64,000 bases of DNA from Thermocrinis sp. GTDB taxonomy: Bacteria; Aquificota; Aquificia; Aquificales; Aquificaceae. Of the stretch, positions 51,284 through 61,745 are shown one piece after another (the first letter of the stretch is position 1; every line of letters starts with the position of its first letter). The position numbers and the translations under genes are program-made. The notes under the pieces were generated by a model, which saw nothing but the letters and a program-made list of their open reading frames with translations, was not told the origin of the DNA and did not search any database. Location: assembly GCA_020833645.1 (NCBI GenBank), contig JAJHRQ010000001.1, positions 124,001-188,000 of the forward strand. The letters are read 5' to 3'.

Positions 51284-54280
51284 ATGGAAAAGGGAAGAAA
51301 GCTGTACATAAGGTCTCTTGTAAATATATCCGCTGAGCCGATAGCATACTTTTGGCCTATGAGAACTTTCATAACCCGGAATCCACTAAGGGAGTTTGAA
51401 AATAAACCCTTTAAGGACGCCCTAAAGGACGGAGAGCTTCTGTTTGGAGGCAAGGGTTATCTCAAAAGGGAAGACTACAGAGAACTTTATTCTAAGGGCT
51501 ACATGAAGGAACGGTTTCTAAGGGAAGGCATAAGAAGGTTCCTTTCCTTTGTGGAACCTAAGGCGCCACTTCCCTACGAAGAACTGCTTTTTACCCTTTT
51601 GGTGGAGGACATAAAGGAGCCCGCTTTAAACGACCTATACAGAGGAGATATAGACGAGGAAACAATGAACGCCCTTTTAGAACACTTTACAGAGGACCCA
51701 GCCCAAGTGTGCAGGGAGCTTTTGCTATCCATAGGCCTAAAGCACACTATACAGGACATTATAAAACTACTAACCGGTAAGGACCTCTCCCAAACCATAG
51801 ATGAGCTTACCATAAAGACAGCCTTTGACTTTTTGGACGAAGGACAATCCACCATAGACATGCCCGGCAGGAGTGCGGGCTTTTACAAGGCTTGGAGAGA
51901 GCTCGCAAAGAGGAACCTAAGGTTCTTCTTATGGGCAGGGAAGGGTTTAAAGGAAATGGTGGAAGCCTTTGATGAACCTGAACCTGCCATAGAGTATGTG
52001 CTAACTTCTTTTGAACTCCCCCAAGCCCTTTGGGAGGGATACATAACCCTTGAACTGGCACGTCTAAAGGGTATAGTGGGTTTTATAAAGTGGCGTTCTC
52101 ACAATAAGTTTTACTACTGGCAAAAGGTCCATCCTGTTGATGTTGTGGATTACACCGCCATAAGACTTTTGATAGCCAAGGCGGTAATAGAGGCCAACAA
52201 GAAGGACCTTCCCTTTGAACCCACCTACAGGGCGTTGGAGGAGTTTTTAAGCAAAGATTACGCCAAAGCCTACCTCAAGTACGAGCTTGCCACAAAGAGA
52301 TGCCCACCTCAGCTCTGGGACCGTATAAGGGATTATCTAAAGAAGCCCCACGAAAAAGTAGAAGAATACACAGAAGCAAAGGCGGAAATACTAACGCTTA
52401 GCTATTATCAGTTTCTGGCAAACTGGACAAAAAAGGCAGGCATAGACATAAACAGCATCAGCCCAGAGCATGTCCTTGAACTGGTAAAGGTTTATGAAAA
52501 GTTCAAAGAGGAAGAAGGATACATATGCCTCAGGGCCCTTGAGGACACACACATAGAGAACCTGATAGAGTCCATAAGGTTATCCCAAGAGACGCAAGAA
52601 AAGCCCCTTGCTCAGGCCCTGTTCTGTATAGACGTGCGTTCTGAGCGTTTTAGGAGGAACCTTGAGAGCATAGGAAGATATCAAACTTACGGTATAGCAG
52701 GCTTTTTTGGTGTTCCCTTTGCCTTAGTAAACCTTCAAAAAGGGCACGAAGAGTTTCTGTGTCCTGCGATAGTAATTCCAAGAAATGTGGTTTTTGAAAT
52801 GCCCTACAAAAAGGGTGGAGTAGAAAAGGAAAAAGTCATACACCAGATTCTCCACGGTGTAAAAGACCACATATTGGCACCCTTTGTGGCGGTGGAGATG
52901 GTAGGGTTTGCCTTTGGTTTTGACTTCTTGGGAAAGACCTTCCTACCGGAGAAGTATCTAAAGCTAAAAGAGTTCGCTTTCAAAGACCACACAAAAACAT
53001 CCCTAATGGTAAACAAACTCTCCGAGGAAGAAATAGAACAGATAACAAGAACTTACTACTTTAACGTTATAAGGTCAGTATTACAAGAACATCTTGGAAT
53101 GGAAGATGTTGACGACAAGGTTGTAAGTCGTGTGTATGAAGCCTGTATAAACGGTGAGGACACGATTGATGAAAACCTGAAAAAGGCAGTTGAAATTCTG
53201 AAAAACAAATACAAAGTGGACCACGGTTATGTGGAACTTTTCAAAGAAAGACTTAAAAGCGTAGGCTTTACAAAGGAAGAACAGGCGTTTCTAATATCCA
53301 CAGCCCTAAAAAGCATTGGTTTAACCAAAGACTTTGCCCCAATAGTTTTTGTGCTCGGACATGAGAGCAGGTCTGAAAACAACCCCTACGAGTCCGCCTT
53401 AGATTGCGGTGCCTGCGGTGGTGCTTCAGGTATCTATAACGCAAGGGCATTTTGTATTATGGCTAACGACCCTGAGGTAAGGCAGATAATAGCCCAAAAG
53501 CACGGATTGGAGATACCATCAAGCACTGTATTCGTCCCCGGCATACATAATACCACTACCGATGAAATACTCCTTTACGACCTTGAGTTTCTGCCTGCAA
53601 ACTATCTTCCGTTACTTGAAAACATAAAGAAAGACTTTGAAAGGGCCAGGGAGCTCACCCTTATAGAAAGAGGGCAGTCCTTGGATGCAAAGAAGCCGGA
53701 GGAGGTTTACAGGAAAGCCTACGACTGGTCTGAAGTTAGACCCGAGTGGGGTCTTTCTGGCAACTACGCCTTCATCATAGGCAGGAGAAGCCTCACCAGC
53801 TCCGCCAACTTGATGGGTAGAGTATTCTTGCACTCTTACGACTATCGCGTAGATAAAAAAGGTTTCTTGCTGGAAAACATACTCGCAGGTCCAGCGGTTG
53901 TAGGTCAATGGATAAACTCCGAATACTATTTTTCAACAGTGGACAACGAGGTTTACGGTAGCGGAAGCAAGGTCTATCACAACGTAGTGGGAAGAATAGG
54001 AGTAATGACTGGTAATTACAGCGACCTAAGAACAGGTTTGCCCGCCCAAACGGTGCTAAAGGAGGGCAAGCCCTTCCACATACCCATAAGGTACACGCTT
54101 GTTATAGAGGCGCCCTTTGAGTTGGCAAAAAGAGCCATCAACAAAATAAGGAAAATAAGGGAACTTATGCAAAACGAGTGGATAAACGTGATCATCCTTG
54201 ACCCAGAAAGCGGAGTATTTTATAGATACTTAGAAGGCAATTGGATTGAATATCTTAAAAAAGAGGAGGTAAAGGTATGA
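51284..54280 (+). CDS. dabA: DabA: zinc-dependent subunit of the DAB inorganic carbon pump (DUF2309)
   Basis: 998 residues. The beta-carbonic-anhydrase-like zinc site is visible: FCIDVRSERFRRNLE (Cys and Asp) near residue 450, and VLGHESRSENN followed by ALDCGACGGASG (His and Cys) near 690. DabA hydrates CO2 only when driven by DabB, giving bicarbonate for carboxylases. Length and order fit the characterised family. A ribosome site (GAGGAGG) is present. It overlaps the PII-like gene by four bases. Confidence 0.93.
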   Translation: MEKGRKLYIRSLVNISAEPIAYFWPMRTFITRNPLREFENKPFKDALKDGELLFGGKGYLKREDYRELYSKGYMKERFLREGIRRFLSFVEPKAPLPYEELLFTLLVEDIKEPALNDLYRGDIDEETMNALLEHFTEDPAQVCRELLLSIGLKHTIQDIIKLLTGKDLSQTIDELTIKTAFDFLDEGQSTIDMPGRSAGFYKAWRELAKRNLRFFLWAGKGLKEMVEAFDEPEPAIEYVLTSFELPQALWEGYITLELARLKGIVGFIKWRSHNKFYYWQKVHPVDVVDYTAIRLLIAKAVIEANKKDLPFEPTYRALEEFLSKDYAKAYLKYELATKRCPPQLWDRIRDYLKKPHEKVEEYTEAKAEILTLSYYQFLANWTKKAGIDINSISPEHVLELVKVYEKFKEEEGYICLRALEDTHIENLIESIRLSQETQEKPLAQALFCIDVRSERFRRNLESIGRYQTYGIAGFFGVPFALVNLQKGHEEFLCPAIVIPRNVVFEMPYKKGGVEKEKVIHQILHGVKDHILAPFVAVEMVGFAFGFDFLGKTFLPEKYLKLKEFAFKDHTKTSLMVNKLSEEEIEQITRTYYFNVIRSVLQEHLGMEDVDDKVVSRVYEACINGEDTIDENLKKAVEILKNKYKVDHGYVELFKERLKSVGFTKEEQAFLISTALKSIGLTKDFAPIVFVLGHESRSENNPYESALDCGACGGASGIYNARAFCIMANDPEVRQIIAQKHGLEIPSSTVFVPGIHNTTTDEILLYDLEFLPANYLPLLENIKKDFERARELTLIERGQSLDAKKPEEVYRKAYDWSEVRPEWGLSGNYAFIIGRRSLTSSANLMGRVFLHSYDYRVDKKGFLLENILAGPAVVGQWINSEYYFSTVDNEVYGSGSKVYHNVVGRIGVMTGNYSDLRTGLPAQTVLKEGKPFHIPIRYTLVIEAPFELAKRAINKIRKIRELMQNEWINVIILDPESGVFYRYLEGNWIEYLKKEEVKV

Positions 54281-54630
54281 AGAGTGTAAAGCTTCACGAG
54301 ATGAAAAAAGTAGAGATAGTTGTCAGAGGAGAAGATTTAGACTTTGTGATTGACCTGCTTGAGAGGGCAGGCGTCAGTGGCTACACTATAATACACAACC
54401 TTTCCGGAAAGGGTAGCCACGGTTTCCACGAAGGACACCTCCTATTCAACGAAGAGGATACCCTTGTAATGGTTATTTCGGTAATGCCAGAAAACCTTGT
54501 TGAAGCGGTGCTTGAGGGCATAACTCCTTTTCTAAACAAGCACTCTGGAGTCGTGTTTGTAAGCAGTGTTATGGTGAGCAGGGTAGAAAAGTTCGGTAGT
54601 ATACCAACAAGTGCGGGTGGAGGCAGTTGA
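54277..54630 (+). CDS. PII-like signalling protein of the dab operon
   Basis: 117 residues with a ferredoxin-like PII fold: KKVEIVVRGEDLDFVIDLLE, then the T-loop region SGKGSHGFHEGHLLF, then TLVMVISVMPENLVEAVLEG and GVVFVSSVMVSRVEKFG. It lacks the Tyr of classical GlnB and the usual B-loop, like the PII-like proteins linked to bicarbonate transport. Cotranslation with dabA suggests it controls the pump in response to nucleotides or bicarbonate. The ligand is not known from sequence. Confidence 0.8.
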   Translation: MKSVKLHEMKKVEIVVRGEDLDFVIDLLERAGVSGYTIIHNLSGKGSHGFHEGHLLFNEEDTLVMVISVMPENLVEAVLEGITPFLNKHSGVVFVSSVMVSRVEKFGSIPTSAGGGS

Positions 54631-54656
54631 ACTGACCTTTAGGGCTTACTAGGAAG

Positions 54657-54668
54657 TGCATAATTGCA
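54657..54668. promoter_or_regulatory. Dyad TGCAT-AA-TTGCA before the metal-efflux operon
   Basis: An inverted repeat with one mismatch, about 36 bases before the TolC-like start. It has nearly the same arms as the two dyads around the insertion element upstream of the porin and sppA. Confidence 0.3.
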
Positions 54669-54704
54669 AGGGAGTGAGTTTTTTTAGCTTAAAATACTGC
54701 AATA

Positions 54705-55874
54705 ATGTGGCTTTTTGCTCTCATAATCTTTAGTTTTAGCTTCGGGATAGACCTGAAAACTGCCATAGAAAGCGCCTTGGAATACTCTCCCTCAATAAAA
54801 GCCCTAAAGGAGGAACAAAAAGGTTTTGAAGGGAAAGCTTTAACCTACAGGAGTTTCCTTAACCCTTCGGTGAGCGTTAGCTTTGGAAATTTTGGAACCT
54901 CAAAGGAGGGTTTTAACAAAAATCCTCTTTACGGAATTTCTTACTCCCAACCTATTCTTCTTTATCCCTTGGGTAGGCTTTCAAGGGAAGCGACGGAAAA
55001 GGAAAAAGAAGCCTTTGGCTTACAGATAGAAAGGGAGAAAAACCAGCTAAAAGCAGAGGTTTATAGAAGCTTTTATGACGCCCTTTACAAAAAAGAGCTT
55101 TTGAGAATAGCTCAGGAGAACTTAAAACTTTCTGAAGAGCTCTACAACTTCGTAAAAAGGCTCTATGAGCTTGGAGAAACCACCAAGTTGGAGCTATTCA
55201 GGGCAGAGAGAGAGCTCCAGACTGCCAAAACGGAGCTTGAGCTGGCAAGGGTAGATTACCAAAACGCACTGAGGAGCCTTTCCTCTTTTGTGGGAAGGGA
55301 GGTGCAGGAGGTGGAAGGAAGAATTGAGGAGCTAAAAGACTTAGAACCCTTAAACCCGGAGAACACGCCTCAAGTGAGATATTACCAGCTTGCCATAGAC
55401 AGCGTAAGAAAGAACATAGAACTGGAAAAACTCTACGCGAAACCACAGGTTAGCATAGAACTAGTCGGCGAAAAGGTGGCAGACAGAGAGTATGGCTACA
55501 GGCTTCTTGTGAGCACCACTCTTCCATTTTTTTACAAAAGGGAGGGAGAAATAATACAACTTTTGGCACAGGCAAATTCCCTGAAATACCAAAGGGAAAA
55601 GGAACTTATAAACACAAGGAGTCAGTATGAGGCGATCAGAGAGAGATACAACACCCTAAAGAGGGAGTTTGAAAAGACCGAGAGGGAACTCCTACCAAGA
55701 GCACAGGAGGAGCTAAGCCTTGCAATAAAAAGCTACAATCTTGGCACCATAACACTCTTGGAACTATCCGACACAAAGAGGCGGTATTTAGAACTTCTAA
55801 AATACAGGGCGGAGCTTTTGATGAAGGCTCACGAAGAATTTTCCAAATACCTTTCCTTGGGAGGAAAACTATGA
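54705..55874 (+). CDS. TolC-family outer-membrane efflux protein
   Basis: 389 residues after a short signal (MWLFALIIFSFSFG). Two repeats of long coiled-coil helices and beta strands follow; motifs include LEYSPSIKALKEEQ, LYELGETTKLELFRAERELQ and IKSYNLGTITLLELSDTKRR. It forms the outer-membrane channel of the tripartite pump encoded next. It overlaps the adaptor gene by four bases. No ribosome site is evident. Confidence 0.88.
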   Translation: MWLFALIIFSFSFGIDLKTAIESALEYSPSIKALKEEQKGFEGKALTYRSFLNPSVSVSFGNFGTSKEGFNKNPLYGISYSQPILLYPLGRLSREATEKEKEAFGLQIEREKNQLKAEVYRSFYDALYKKELLRIAQENLKLSEELYNFVKRLYELGETTKLELFRAERELQTAKTELELARVDYQNALRSLSSFVGREVQEVEGRIEELKDLEPLNPENTPQVRYYQLAIDSVRKNIELEKLYAKPQVSIELVGEKVADREYGYRLLVSTTLPFFYKREGEIIQLLAQANSLKYQREKELINTRSQYEAIRERYNTLKREFEKTERELLPRAQEELSLAIKSYNLGTITLLELSDTKRRYLELLKYRAELLMKAHEEFSKYLSLGGKL

Positions 55875-56896
55875 GAATTATTTTGCTTTTATTCCTTCCC
55901 TTCTTGGTGTTTTCCCAAAGCATAAAGGTTGATGAAAAGACTCAGCAAAAGCTTGGTATAAAGCTCTACACAGTAAAGCAGGAGGAAGTAAAAGAGAAGC
56001 TAACCCTTCCCGCCACCGTAAGCGAATACGCAGGGCTCGTGGCGGAGGTCTATTCTCCGGTCAGCGGAGTTATAAAAAAACTCTACGTGAAGGAAGGAGA
56101 CAGAGTTAAGAAGGGCTCTCCCTTGGCACTTATATACTCTCCACAGGTTGCAGACCTTTTGACTCAAATAAGGAACGCAGAAGTTAGACTAAAGACTGCA
56201 GAAGAGACGCTTAAGAGGGAAGAGATGCTATACAAGGAGGAGGTAATTCCTTACGCCCGATACTTTTCCGCAAAGGTGGAATACGAAAAGGCTAAGGGAG
56301 AGTATAGGGCACTTCTTTTGAGCCTACGCTCCTTCGGAGAAGTTGTTGGAGATTCTGTTTTGATTAGGTCTCCCATAAACGGCTATGTGGTAGAACAAAA
56401 GGTGTTTCTGGGAAGTGGCGTGGATGTCTCAAAGGAGATGTTTAAAATTCACGGACATGAAAAGCTCTGGGTCTATGCCTATGCACTTCCTGAAGATGCT
56501 ACGAAAGTAAAAAAAGGAACAAAAGGCTATGTGCTGTGGCAGAATGTAAGAGTTCCCGGCTACGTGGATTACATATCCCATGAGGTGGATAAAAACACAA
56601 AAAGAGTTCCCATAAGGCTCTTGGTGGATAACAGACAGGATCTTCTAAGACCCGGGCTTATGGCAACGGTGGAGTTGGAGCTGGGAAAGGTTTCTGGCTT
56701 TTGGCTACCTGCGGAGGCGGTTTCCAACGTAAAGGGAAAGGATGTGGTCTTTGTAAAGACTCCCGAGGGTTTTTCAGTAGTGGAGGTGAAGGTGTTAAGG
56801 AGGGAAAAGGATAAAGTTCTTGTGGAAGGCTTAAAGACAGGAGAGCAAGTGGCAGTTAGCGGTGTAATATTCCTAAAGGCTCAGGTGGAAAAATGA
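55871..56896 (+). CDS. RND efflux periplasmic adaptor (CusB/CzcB type)
   Basis: 341 residues with signal MRIILLLFLPFLVFS. A lipoyl-like half EVYSPVSGVIKKLYVKEGDRV and its partner VLIRSPINGYVVEQKVFLGSG surround a helical hairpin; a membrane-proximal domain ends the protein. There is no His-rich metal-binding start as in some CzcB proteins. It joins the inner-membrane pump to the TolC-like channel. Confidence 0.88.
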   Translation: MRIILLLFLPFLVFSQSIKVDEKTQQKLGIKLYTVKQEEVKEKLTLPATVSEYAGLVAEVYSPVSGVIKKLYVKEGDRVKKGSPLALIYSPQVADLLTQIRNAEVRLKTAEETLKREEMLYKEEVIPYARYFSAKVEYEKAKGEYRALLLSLRSFGEVVGDSVLIRSPINGYVVEQKVFLGSGVDVSKEMFKIHGHEKLWVYAYALPEDATKVKKGTKGYVLWQNVRVPGYVDYISHEVDKNTKRVPIRLLVDNRQDLLRPGLMATVELELGKVSGFWLPAEAVSNVKGKDVVFVKTPEGFSVVEVKVLRREKDKVLVEGLKTGEQVAVSGVIFLKAQVEK

Positions 56897-59800
56897 CGAA
56901 GATTTTGAAGTTTAGGCTTTTGGTGCTTTTCTCTTTGATGTTGATGGTCGGAGTGGGAATATGGAGCTTTTTGAAGCTTCCAATAGACACCTTCCCAGAC
57001 CCTACACCCGTTCAGGTGGTGATCTATACAGAAACTCCTGGACTTTCTGCGGAGGAAACTGAAGTTTTGGTTACAAAGCCCATAGAGTCGGTGATGTCGG
57101 GGCTGGAAGGTGTGGAACTTGTGAGGTCTGTAAGCTTGCCCGGACTTTCTTATGTTACGGTCTTTTTTAAGGAAGGTACGGATGTTTATTTTGCCAGAAA
57201 TTTAGTGTCTCAAAAACTCCAAGAAGCCCAAGCCCAAATACCTCCCGGCTATATCCCGAGGATGGGTCCAAACACATCAGGACTTGGAAACGTGCTCTTT
57301 TATGCCTTGGTGGACGAAAGCGGAAACCACTCCCTGGAAGACCTAAAAACCCTCCAGATGTGGAAGGTAAAGCCACTGATAAAGTCGGTGGATGGCGTTG
57401 AGGAGATATCCCAATGGGGACCTGAAAGGGCTTACCTGATAAAGCTTGACCCAACCGCCATGAGCCTCTACGGAATAACCTTCCAAGACGTGATAAAGTC
57501 CTTAGAAGAGTATAACCAGATAGCGGGTGGGGGCTTTTTGATGTCTCCGCAGGGGGACTTGGTGGTGAGAGGTCTTGGAAGGATAAAGAGCTTGGAAGAA
57601 CTCAAAAACGTACCTATAAAGAAGGCGGAGGGAGTTTCTGTACTCTTGGGGCAGATAGCCCAAATAGAACCGGGGGAGCTTCCTAACAGAAGGGGTGCCT
57701 TTACTCTAAACCGCAAAGAAGTTCAAGGGAACATCGTATTAAAGAGGATCAACACCAACACCATGGAACTTGTTTCTGTGTTAAAAGAGAAAATAAAGGA
57801 AGCTCAGAAAATTCTTCCAGAGGGTGTGAAGATAGAAATCCTATACGACCAGTCTTACCTTACGGAGCGTGCCCTTTCTACCGTTGAAAGAGCCCTGCTG
57901 GAGGGTATAGTGCTCGTATCCATTGCCATAATGCTCTACCTTTGGAACATAAGAACCGCCCTTTTGGTGGTTCTCTCTATTCCTTTTACCATGCTCTTGA
58001 CCTTTATCCTAATGAAGCAAACTGGACTTTCGGGAAATCTCATGTCCTTAGGTGGTTTAGCCATAGGCATTGGACTCTTTGCGGACGCCACGGTAGTTGT
58101 GGTGGAAAACATCTACAAACATCTCTCTGAAGCAAAAACACACAACAAGCTTTCGGTGATAGCAGACGCGGTGAGTGAGGTTATAAAGCCCGTAAGCTTT
58201 GCCATAGCTGTGATAATTGTGGTCTTTCTGCCCATCTTTACCTTTGAATCGGTGGAAGGGAAATACTACAAGCCTCTTGCCCTCACCATCATATTCGCCC
58301 TCTTATCCTCCTTGGTGGTTGCCTTGTTCTTTATGCCCATGCTCTCATACTACTTCTTGAAGGGTGGAAAAGAAGAGACCTATATATTTGCCAAGCTAAG
58401 GGAGAAGTATTTGGCTCTGTTGGAAAAAGCCCTTAAGATAAGACCAATTCTTATAGTCCTTGCAGTGGTTTCCTTTGTCTTTTCACTCTTTTTGCTTTCC
58501 AGGGTGGGAACGGAATTTGCCCCGGAGCTTGAGGAGGGTGCAGTTTTGGTAAAGTCCTTTTTGGACCCGAACGTATCCTTGGAAGAGGCAAAGAGGGTTG
58601 CCAAGCTCGTAGAAGAAACCGCCTTGCAGTATCCCGAAGTGGTCAGAACCTTTTCCAACATAGGAAGGGCGGAGGTGGGAGAGCCTGAGGATGTTAGCTA
58701 CATAGAAACTTTTGTTATTCTAAAGCCTGCTTCCGAATGGAAGACTTTTAAAAGCAGAGAGGAGTTTGTAAACATACTCAGGGAAAAGCTAAAAGACGTG
58801 CCCGGCGTGGAGTTTAGCTTCACTCAGCCTATACAGATGAGGATAGACGAGCTAATCTCGGGCGTAAAAGCAACGGTTGCCATAAAGATCTTTGGGGATG
58901 ACCTACAAAAGATAAACGAGCTTGCCCAACAGGTGGAAGAAATCGTCAAGAGCGTAAAAGGTGCTGTGGATGTGGAAACAGAAGCCCAATCGGGAAAGGC
59001 ACAACTAAGGATAATCCCAAAGATGGAGGAGCTAAAGCGGTATGACCTCACCACTGCGGAACTTATGGAGTTGGTTGCCTATGCCCTCGGTGGAAAGGAG
59101 GTGGGCTACCTCCAAAAGGACCAGATCCTTTTCCCTATAGTAGTTAGCCTAAGGGACAAAGACTTAGAGACCTTGAAAAACCTCCCACTCCTTTTAAAGG
59201 ATGGTAGCTTGATAAGTCTTTCTCAGGTGGCAGACCTTGAAGTTGCCGAAGGCTTTCAAAAGGTAAGAAGAGAAAACGGTATAAGGTTTGCCCTTGTGCA
59301 GTGCGACGTCTCCGGAAGGGACTTGGGTAGCTTTGTGAAAGAGCTAAAAGAAAAACTCTCCGAAGAAGTTAAGCTTCCACCCGGCTACTTCATAACCTTT
59401 GGGGGTCAGTTTGAAAACCAGGAGAGGGCTATGAAAAGATTAGCGGTGGTAGTTCCCATCGCAATAGCCTTAATATTCTTACTCCTTTACATAAACTATA
59501 ACTCGGTAAGGGATGCCCTGATAGTTATGCTAAATGTTCCCTTTGCCACAATAGGCGGAGTGTTTGCCCTGTACTTTTCCGGCTACAACCTCTCGGTGCC
59601 CTCCGCCATAGGCTTTATAGCAGTCTTTGGCATAGCTACCCTAAACGGTGTGGTGCTTGTCTCTTACATAAAGAGCCTTTTAGAGGATGGCTTACCCATC
59701 AGGACCGCGGTGGTTCAAGGTGCCAGTAGAAGGTTGAGACCAATCCTGATAACTGCCACCGCCACATCCCTCGGATTGGTGCCCATGCTTCTGTCAAAGG

Positions 59801-59943
59801 GCATAGGCTCGGAGGTTCAAAAGCCCTTAGCCTTGGTGGTTATAGGTGGGATTTTTACTTCCACTTTGCTTACACTGCTCATTCTGCCCTCCGTCTATGA
59901 AAAGTTTGGTGTTAAAATGGGAAAAAATGAAGATAGGCGTTAA
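56893..59943 (+). CDS. Heavy-metal RND efflux pump (CusA/CzcA family)
   Basis: 1016 residues with 12 membrane segments in two halves, each with a large periplasmic loop. The metal-RND start LPIDTFPDPTPVQVVIYTET and the helix-4 motif GIGLFADATVVVVENIYKHL are typical; the second half has LNVPFATIGGVFALYFSGYN and ATATSLGLVPMLLSKGIGSEV (quoted in part). It is proton-driven export of a divalent or monovalent metal; the DFG-type signature of classic CzcA is replaced, so the metal cannot be assigned. With the P-type ATPase broken, this may be the main metal exporter. It overlaps sulP by 17 bases. Confidence 0.9.
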   Translation: MTKILKFRLLVLFSLMLMVGVGIWSFLKLPIDTFPDPTPVQVVIYTETPGLSAEETEVLVTKPIESVMSGLEGVELVRSVSLPGLSYVTVFFKEGTDVYFARNLVSQKLQEAQAQIPPGYIPRMGPNTSGLGNVLFYALVDESGNHSLEDLKTLQMWKVKPLIKSVDGVEEISQWGPERAYLIKLDPTAMSLYGITFQDVIKSLEEYNQIAGGGFLMSPQGDLVVRGLGRIKSLEELKNVPIKKAEGVSVLLGQIAQIEPGELPNRRGAFTLNRKEVQGNIVLKRINTNTMELVSVLKEKIKEAQKILPEGVKIEILYDQSYLTERALSTVERALLEGIVLVSIAIMLYLWNIRTALLVVLSIPFTMLLTFILMKQTGLSGNLMSLGGLAIGIGLFADATVVVVENIYKHLSEAKTHNKLSVIADAVSEVIKPVSFAIAVIIVVFLPIFTFESVEGKYYKPLALTIIFALLSSLVVALFFMPMLSYYFLKGGKEETYIFAKLREKYLALLEKALKIRPILIVLAVVSFVFSLFLLSRVGTEFAPELEEGAVLVKSFLDPNVSLEEAKRVAKLVEETALQYPEVVRTFSNIGRAEVGEPEDVSYIETFVILKPASEWKTFKSREEFVNILREKLKDVPGVEFSFTQPIQMRIDELISGVKATVAIKIFGDDLQKINELAQQVEEIVKSVKGAVDVETEAQSGKAQLRIIPKMEELKRYDLTTAELMELVAYALGGKEVGYLQKDQILFPIVVSLRDKDLETLKNLPLLLKDGSLISLSQVADLEVAEGFQKVRRENGIRFALVQCDVSGRDLGSFVKELKEKLSEEVKLPPGYFITFGGQFENQERAMKRLAVVVPIAIALIFLLLYINYNSVRDALIVMLNVPFATIGGVFALYFSGYNLSVPSAIGFIAVFGIATLNGVVLVSYIKSLLEDGLPIRTAVVQGASRRLRPILITATATSLGLVPMLLSKGIGSEVQKPLALVVIGGIFTSTLLTLLILPSVYEKFGVKMGKNEDRR

Positions 59944-61708
59944 CTTCAACCCTGCACCCTTTCTCGTTTGGTTCAAGGACTACGACAGGGATAAGTTTAT
60001 TAAGGATCTTATAGCTGGGCTCACTGTAGCGGCGGTTTTGGTGCCCCAGGGTATGGCTCACGCCTTGCTGGCGGGCATGCCACCCATCTACGGGCTCTAC
60101 GCATCCTTTTTGCCGGTGGCTGTGGCTGCCCTCTTTGGCAGTTCAAGGTTTTTGGCAACGGGTCCAGTGGCGATGACCGCCCTTCTTGCTGCCTCTGCGG
60201 TGCAAGGGCTTGCAGAACCGGGCTCCCAAAGATGGATAGAGCTGATGGCGGTCTTAGCCCTCATGGTGGGCTTCATAAGGCTTTTTGTAGGACTCTTTAA
60301 GTTAGGCTTTGTGGTAGAGCTTATATCCACCAGTGTAATAACGGGTTTTATAAGTGCGGGTGCCTTGGTTATAGCCCTATCTCAAGTGGGGCACTTCTTG
60401 GGTTTTAAAGTGGTTCAAACTACCCATATATATGACATGGTCGTGGATATAATCCAAAAGATAGAACAAACTAACCCATACACACTGGCAATAGGGGTCT
60501 TAGCCTATGCCATTATTTGGTTCTCAAGAAAGGTCCATCCCCTTGTGCCGGGGGCATTGCTGGCGGTTATAATAACCTCCCTTCTATCTTACTACTTTCA
60601 GCTTAAAAACTTTGGCGTTTCCATCGTGGGAGATGTGCCTCAGGGTATACCAGGTCTACACTTTCCATCAGTAGGTTTTGAAACTTTGGCATCCCTTTGG
60701 GGTGGTGCCTTGGTGGTGGCTGCCTTTGGCTTGGTGGAGGCGGTGTCTATAGCTAAACGTTTAGCCCTTCAGGCGGGGGACAAATGGGACGCAAACCAAG
60801 AACTAATAGGTCAGGGGCTCGCTAACATCGTGGCAGGAATATTTAAAGGCTTTCCGGTGGGAGGCTCCTTTTCAAGGTCCGCCCTGAACTTTCAGCTGGG
60901 TGCCAAAAGTCCCATGGCAAGCGTAATAACCGCCTCGGTTATCGGTCTTACCCTTTTATTTTTAGCTCCCGCTTTTTATTACCTTCCAAAGGCGACCCTG
61001 TCTGCGGTAGTGCTCTCTGCGGTCATAAGCCTCATAAGACCTCAGGAGATTTTTAAGCTTTATAAAATCAATAGGATGGATGGTATCATTGCAGGCATAA
61101 CCTTTGCCAGCATTTTCTTTATGGACCTGTGGGTTGCCCTTACCCTTGGTACTGTAATATCCCTTGGCTCTTTTGTCTATAAAACCATGTATCCACGTAT
61201 TGTGGTGCTAACAAGAAATCCCCAGTCTCAGACCTTTGTAAACGCAGAAAGGGAAAAATTGCCCGAATGTCCTCAGATACTATACGTAAGACCCAACATG
61301 TCTATATACTATGCCAACGCAGAGTATGTTTATGAATACATTCTCCAAAAGGCACAGGAAAGACAAAAGGACAGACCATTAAAGTATGTGCTAATAGATT
61401 TTGAGGCGGTCAATTACATTGATGCCACCGGTGGTCAGACCCTTATGAGGCTCTTTGATGAACTAAAAAGGATGGGCTTAGAGCCAGCCCTTGCAAACAT
61501 TGGCTGTGATATTTTCCCCATACTGGACAGGTTTGGCTTTGACAAAAAGGTTAGAGAGGACCTTGTCTTTGACTCAAAGGGTCAGTCCATAACCGAACTG
61601 TTTAAGAGGATAGACCATGAGTACTGCGCCAAGGGCTGTCCCTATGCAGTCTTTAAGGAGTGCTACAATGTTAAGCCCGCCGATTTCAAACCGGTAATGA
61701 ACTTGTAA
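59927..61708 (+). CDS. SulP-family anion transporter with STAS domain
   Basis: About 593 residues: a 10-14 helix transport domain starting [20 protein letters not shown], with [16 protein letters not shown] and [20 protein letters not shown], then a cytoplasmic STAS domain ([20 protein letters not shown]) and a Cys-containing tail ([15 protein letters not shown]). SulP proteins import sulfate or bicarbonate; the nearby dab operon makes bicarbonate plausible, sulfate equally so. The ORF track start lies in the RND gene; I choose the ATG of MKIGVNFNP inside its last codons. Confidence 0.88.
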   Translation: MKIGVNFNPAPFLVWFKDYDRDKFIKDLIAGLTVAAVLVPQGMAHALLAGMPPIYGLYASFLPVAVAALFGSSRFLATGPVAMTALLAASAVQGLAEPGSQRWIELMAVLALMVGFIRLFVGLFKLGFVVELISTSVITGFISAGALVIALSQVGHFLGFKVVQTTHIYDMVVDIIQKIEQTNPYTLAIGVLAYAIIWFSRKVHPLVPGALLAVIITSLLSYYFQLKNFGVSIVGDVPQGIPGLHFPSVGFETLASLWGGALVVAAFGLVEAVSIAKRLALQAGDKWDANQELIGQGLANIVAGIFKGFPVGGSFSRSALNFQLGAKSPMASVITASVIGLTLLFLAPAFYYLPKATLSAVVLSAVISLIRPQEIFKLYKINRMDGIIAGITFASIFFMDLWVALTLGTVISLGSFVYKTMYPRIVVLTRNPQSQTFVNAEREKLPECPQILYVRPNMSIYYANAEYVYEYILQKAQERQKDRPLKYVLIDFEAVNYIDATGGQTLMRLFDELKRMGLEPALANIGCDIFPILDRFGFDKKVREDLVFDSKGQSITELFKRIDHEYCAKGCPYAVFKECYNVKPADFKPVMNL

Positions 61709-61714
61709 TATAAT
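61685..61714 (+). promoter_or_regulatory. Possible promoter of rplS-rnhB-rsmH
   Basis: TTCAAA and TATAAT are 18 bases apart, the -10 lying just after the sulP stop and about 32 bases before the rplS start. A CGGAGGTAA ribosome site follows. Confidence 0.45.
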
Positions 61715-61745
61715 ATTAAGTCCTTTAAAAAGCGGAGGTAAAGCC

